A stretch of 8,625 bases of DNA from Actinomycetes bacterium (lineage in GTDB: Bacteria > Actinomycetota > Acidimicrobiia > Acidimicrobiales > Acidimicrobiaceae): contig JAKBSX010000078.1 of the NCBI GenBank assembly GCA_021844725.1, positions 1 through 8,625 of the forward strand. Direction: 5' to 3'. The notes under the pieces were generated by a model. That model was not told the DNA's origin, did no database searches, and saw only the letters and a program-made list of their open reading frames with translations. The position numbers were made by a program, and so were the translations under genes. Below, piece by piece: positions 6,703 to 8,625 of the stretch (position 1 is the stretch's first letter; every line of letters begins with the position of its first letter).

Positions 6703-6805
6703 CAATATCCAATGAGTTTCTCGAATTGGGGGGTTTGTTTATGTCTTTTCGGATACGTCAGACTTAGCAAATTGGAGCTTGGAACGAAAAGTAGGGGGGA
6801 TTGTC

Positions 6806-7510
6806 GTGCCCATTTGGGATAATGTTGTACCCGAGTCAGAACGCGAGATCTACAGGAAAGCCGGTTTTGGCAAGGCGGCGAATTGGGAAGGCAAGCCAGC
6901 GCTGGTAATCATCGATGCGCTTTGGTCGTTTATAGGACACCGTCCAGTGGATGTGCTTGAGGCAATCGATGAGTACCCAACCGCTTGTGGAAAGCCTGGA
7001 CTTGATGCGTTGGGAAATATAGCCAATGCGCTGAATTTTTTTAGAGCTAATGGTCTACCCGTTGTCTACGTTTGTGCAGACGGGAAGCTTCGTGATGTTT
7101 ACGGTGCAACTGTTCGAAGCAGAACCTCGGTAACGCCCGAAACTAGCGACGCTTTTGAAATTCCTGACCAGATTGCACCTGTTAATCTAGAGCCTGTGGT
7201 TTATAAGACCAAAGCAAGTGCATTTTTCCGTACTCCGCTTGACATCCTGCTTCGCAATTTGGGGGTGCAGGTTGTTCTGATAGCAGGTTCGACAACCTCC
7301 GGCTGCATCAGGGCCAGTACGGTTGACAGTCATTCACATGGTTTTGAAACGGTACTTCTTGAAGATGCGATCTGGGACCGCTCTCAATTCTCCCATGCAG
7401 TTTCGCTTTTTGAGCTGTCGATGAAATATGCATCGGTAGCCACGGTTGAAGCAGCGTGCAATGCGATAAGTGGGACCGCTTCATATGAAAAAGGATTGAA
7501 GGTTGGCTGA
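6806..7510 (+). CDS. Isochorismatase-family cysteine amidohydrolase (N-carbamoylsarcosine/maleamate amidase-like)
   Basis: This 234-residue cytosolic hydrolase belongs to the isochorismatase-like superfamily, whose amidase members cleave C-N bonds with an Asp-Lys-Cys triad. D37 lies in ALVIIDALW. The lysine is K134 or K136 in YKTKASAFF. The nucleophile C167 lies in AGSTTSGCIRAS. The N-terminus IWDNVVPESEREIYRKAGFG and the PTACG segment near 58-62 are typical of the subgroup holding N-carbamoylsarcosine amidohydrolase and maleamate amidohydrolase. GTG 6806 is chosen because AGGGGGGA ends five bases before it and homologues start at this point; the frame is open back to TTG 6779. The exact substrate is not decidable. 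A second frame, now broken, overlaps its stop codon, so it was once part of a two-gene unit. Confidence 0.85.
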   Translation: MPIWDNVVPESEREIYRKAGFGKAANWEGKPALVIIDALWSFIGHRPVDVLEAIDEYPTACGKPGLDALGNIANALNFFRANGLPVVYVCADGKLRDVYGATVRSRTSVTPETSDAFEIPDQIAPVNLEPVVYKTKASAFFRTPLDILLRNLGVQVVLIAGSTTSGCIRASTVDSHSHGFETVLLEDAIWDRSQFSHAVSLFELSMKYASVATVEAACNAISGTASYEKGLKVG

Positions 7511-7589
7511 TAAAACAGATTTACATATTTCTGAAGGTCTTCGTTATCCATATGTGCCGATCATCGACAGGCCACAATTTCTCGGGTGA
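7503..7589 (+). pseudogene. Truncated gene start, possibly polysaccharide deacetylase/allantoinase-like, interrupted by the IS element
   Basis: A TTG at 7503-7505 overlaps the amidohydrolase stop (7508-7510) and has AAAGGA (7490-7495) seven bases upstream. It opens a frame of 28 codons that ends at TGA 7587-7589. The peptide contains EGLRYPYVPIIDRPQF. This resembles the N-terminal 'R-x-Y-x-PI-x-RP' phrase of polysaccharide-deacetylase-type proteins related to allantoinase PuuE, often encoded near amidohydrolases. The frame loses this likeness just where IS110-type sequence begins, so the gene seems cut by insertion. The peptide is too short for a secure family call. The rest of the gene, if it survives, should lie beyond the right end of the IS element. 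Confidence 0.5.
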
Positions 7590-8625
7590 AATATATCCCC
7601 ATCAATAGGGCCGGGGCGTGCAAGATCAGGCAGTTGCCGCTGCGTTTGCTGTGTCGGGTTATGGGAGGAATGTGGCTAGAGAGCTGCTTTCTCTGTCAAT
7701 GTGACAGTGAATCCAAGCGATTCGATCTTCTCCTGCAGCCGTTTCACCTGCCGGAGAGGATCGTTTGTTCGCTCAAAGTAGTCACTGCCAGGATCTTGAT
7801 ATAAAGCACCGGTCGTAAGCAGGTGCCAGGCCGTGTCCAAGATTGAATGGGCTACAGCCACTGCTGCTTTGTTGGGCCCCCGTCTCCGGGTTATGCGGGA
7901 ATACTGGACGGAATAGTAGCTGTTCTTGGTATGTGCCGCAGCCCGGCCAGCTTCGATGAGAGTCCGGCGTAGCCACGGAGATCCCTTGCGGGTACCAGCG
8001 GGTCTTTTCTTGCCAGCCGACTCATAGCGGCAGGTGCCACTCCTGCCCAGGCACACAGGTGCCCAGAAGTGGGAAAGCGACTCATATCGCCACCTGTCTC
8101 AGCGATGATCACCTGTGCTGTAATTAGTGAGACCCCTGTAATAGAGGTAAGCAAAGTGATTTGTTGTTCAAAAGGGAGGAGTCGAGATGCGATCTCTTGG
8201 GTAATTTCTGAGATAGCTTCATCCAAGTGATCTATAAGGGAGATGATCTGACGACAGAGGAAGGCATGGGCCCCGCCAAAGCTACCATCAAGTGCCTCAG
8301 TTAGCTGCTCACTCTTTTTGGCTAGGACTCCCTTGGCCAGCTTGGCAAGTGCAGCCGGATCCCGTTCACCAGCTATCATTGCCTCGACCATGGCTCTTGA
8401 GGACTTGCTCCATACAGAAGAAGCTACCGAAGTGAGCTTTATTCCTGCGTCCTGGAGGACCTTCTCCAGCCGCTGTATCTCTCGGGCACGAGTATCTATC
8501 TGGGTCTTTCGGTACCGAGTCAGTTCTCTAAGCTCTCTGATCTCTGGCGGCGGGACCAGAGAGGGTCGTACCATTCCGTGGGCCGCCACATCAGAAAGCC
8601 ACTCCGCATCTGAAAGATCGGTCTT
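7590..8625 (-). mobile_element. IS110-family insertion sequence, partial (runs off right edge)
   Basis: The element is defined by its IS110-type transposase, read leftwards. The left boundary is approximate: it must lie between the loss of the interrupted frame (about 7580-7590) and the transposase stop at 7676. IS110 elements usually lack clear terminal inverted repeats and target duplications, and none was seen. Only about 85 non-coding bases lie downstream of the transposase, so any bridge RNA would be expected upstream of the gene, outside the window, as in the IS110 rather than the IS1111 group. Confidence 0.7.
7676..8625 (-). pseudogene. IS110-family transposase, frameshifted and lacking its N-terminus in this window
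   Basis: The frame is open from the right edge and starts with KTDLSDAEWL, which carries the last two acidic residues of the RuvC-like DEDD site. A helical region follows, including IRELRELTRYRKTQ. The Transposase_20 domain then reads LTSITGVSLITAQVIIAETG...HLCAWAGVAPA. Near 8027-8034 the family sequence continues only in the -1 frame: YESAGKKRPAGTRKGSPWLR, then RRGPNKAAVAVAHSILDTAWHLL, ending at 7676. The serine in ESAGK, equivalent to the conserved catalytic serine of this domain, is thus out of frame with the acidic residues. A single missing base is the simplest cause (for example CCTGCC-CGC becoming CCTGCCGC). The original frame runs on to 7891 without family likeness. The copy is probably inactive. 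Confidence 0.85.

Larger units (their letters stand above)
6298..6805 (+). other. Gene-poor intergenic stretch before the amidohydrolase
   Basis: About 500 bases hold no convincing protein gene. AGGT (6333-6336) and ACCT with a following T-run near 6350 form only a weak terminator-like element for the upstream small gene. A 17-codon frame at 6482-6535 follows a good AGAGGAG sequence. The part from 6652 to 6702 holds the promoter and dyads described separately. I recognise no RNA gene. Confidence 0.5.

Noticed and set aside
7586..7804. Plus-strand frame across the IS end
   Set aside because: It runs antisense over the transposase C-terminus, has no ribosome site and resembles nothing.
8000..8012. 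Programmed -1 frameshift at GCAAGAAAAGACC in the transposase
   Set aside because: Family likeness already moves to the new frame upstream, at YESAG, so a shift at the A-run would omit the conserved serine. A simple deletion fits better.

Overview
The window looks like a chromosomal stretch from an actinobacterium. A DinB-type maleylpyruvate isomerase with the metal triad of the mycothiol-dependent family, and a small basic protein of a type I recall from Actinobacteria, both point that way. Base composition is near balanced by eye, which is low for the phylum. A low-GC member of the Acidimicrobiia (for example an Acidithrix-like acidophile) is possible, but this is a guess.

Left part (1-1981): lower gentisate pathway. 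The end of a cupin ring-cleavage dioxygenase (gentisate 1,2-dioxygenase-like) is followed by a hairpin with a T-rich tail. Then come a fumarylacetoacetase-family hydrolase (fumarylpyruvate hydrolase) and the mycothiol-dependent maleylpyruvate isomerase, in one short transcription unit. Together they would turn gentisate into maleylpyruvate, then fumarylpyruvate, then fumarate plus pyruvate. A pyruvate kinase gene (2257-3714) follows on the same strand behind its own leader region.

Middle part (3739-5961): a tight three-gene operon on the minus strand, convergent with pyk. It encodes an unrecognised 143-residue protein and two paralogous proteins, each carrying two YbjQ-type (PF01906) domains. 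This is the least understood and most interesting block. A divergent 59-residue basic protein gene (6118-6297) follows it.

Right part (6298-8625): a gene-poor stretch of about 500 bases contains a good sigma70-type promoter overlaid by TTCT/AGAA dyads. It drives an isochorismatase-family amidohydrolase (6806-7510). A TTG-started frame overlapping its stop codon encodes only 28 residues before it ends. It resembles the N-terminus of a polysaccharide-deacetylase/allantoinase-like protein and appears to have been cut by an IS110-family element. The element's transposase runs off the right edge and carries a one-base frameshift that separates the acidic RuvC-like residues from the conserved serine region, so this copy is probably dead.

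No rRNA, tRNA or CRISPR array was seen.
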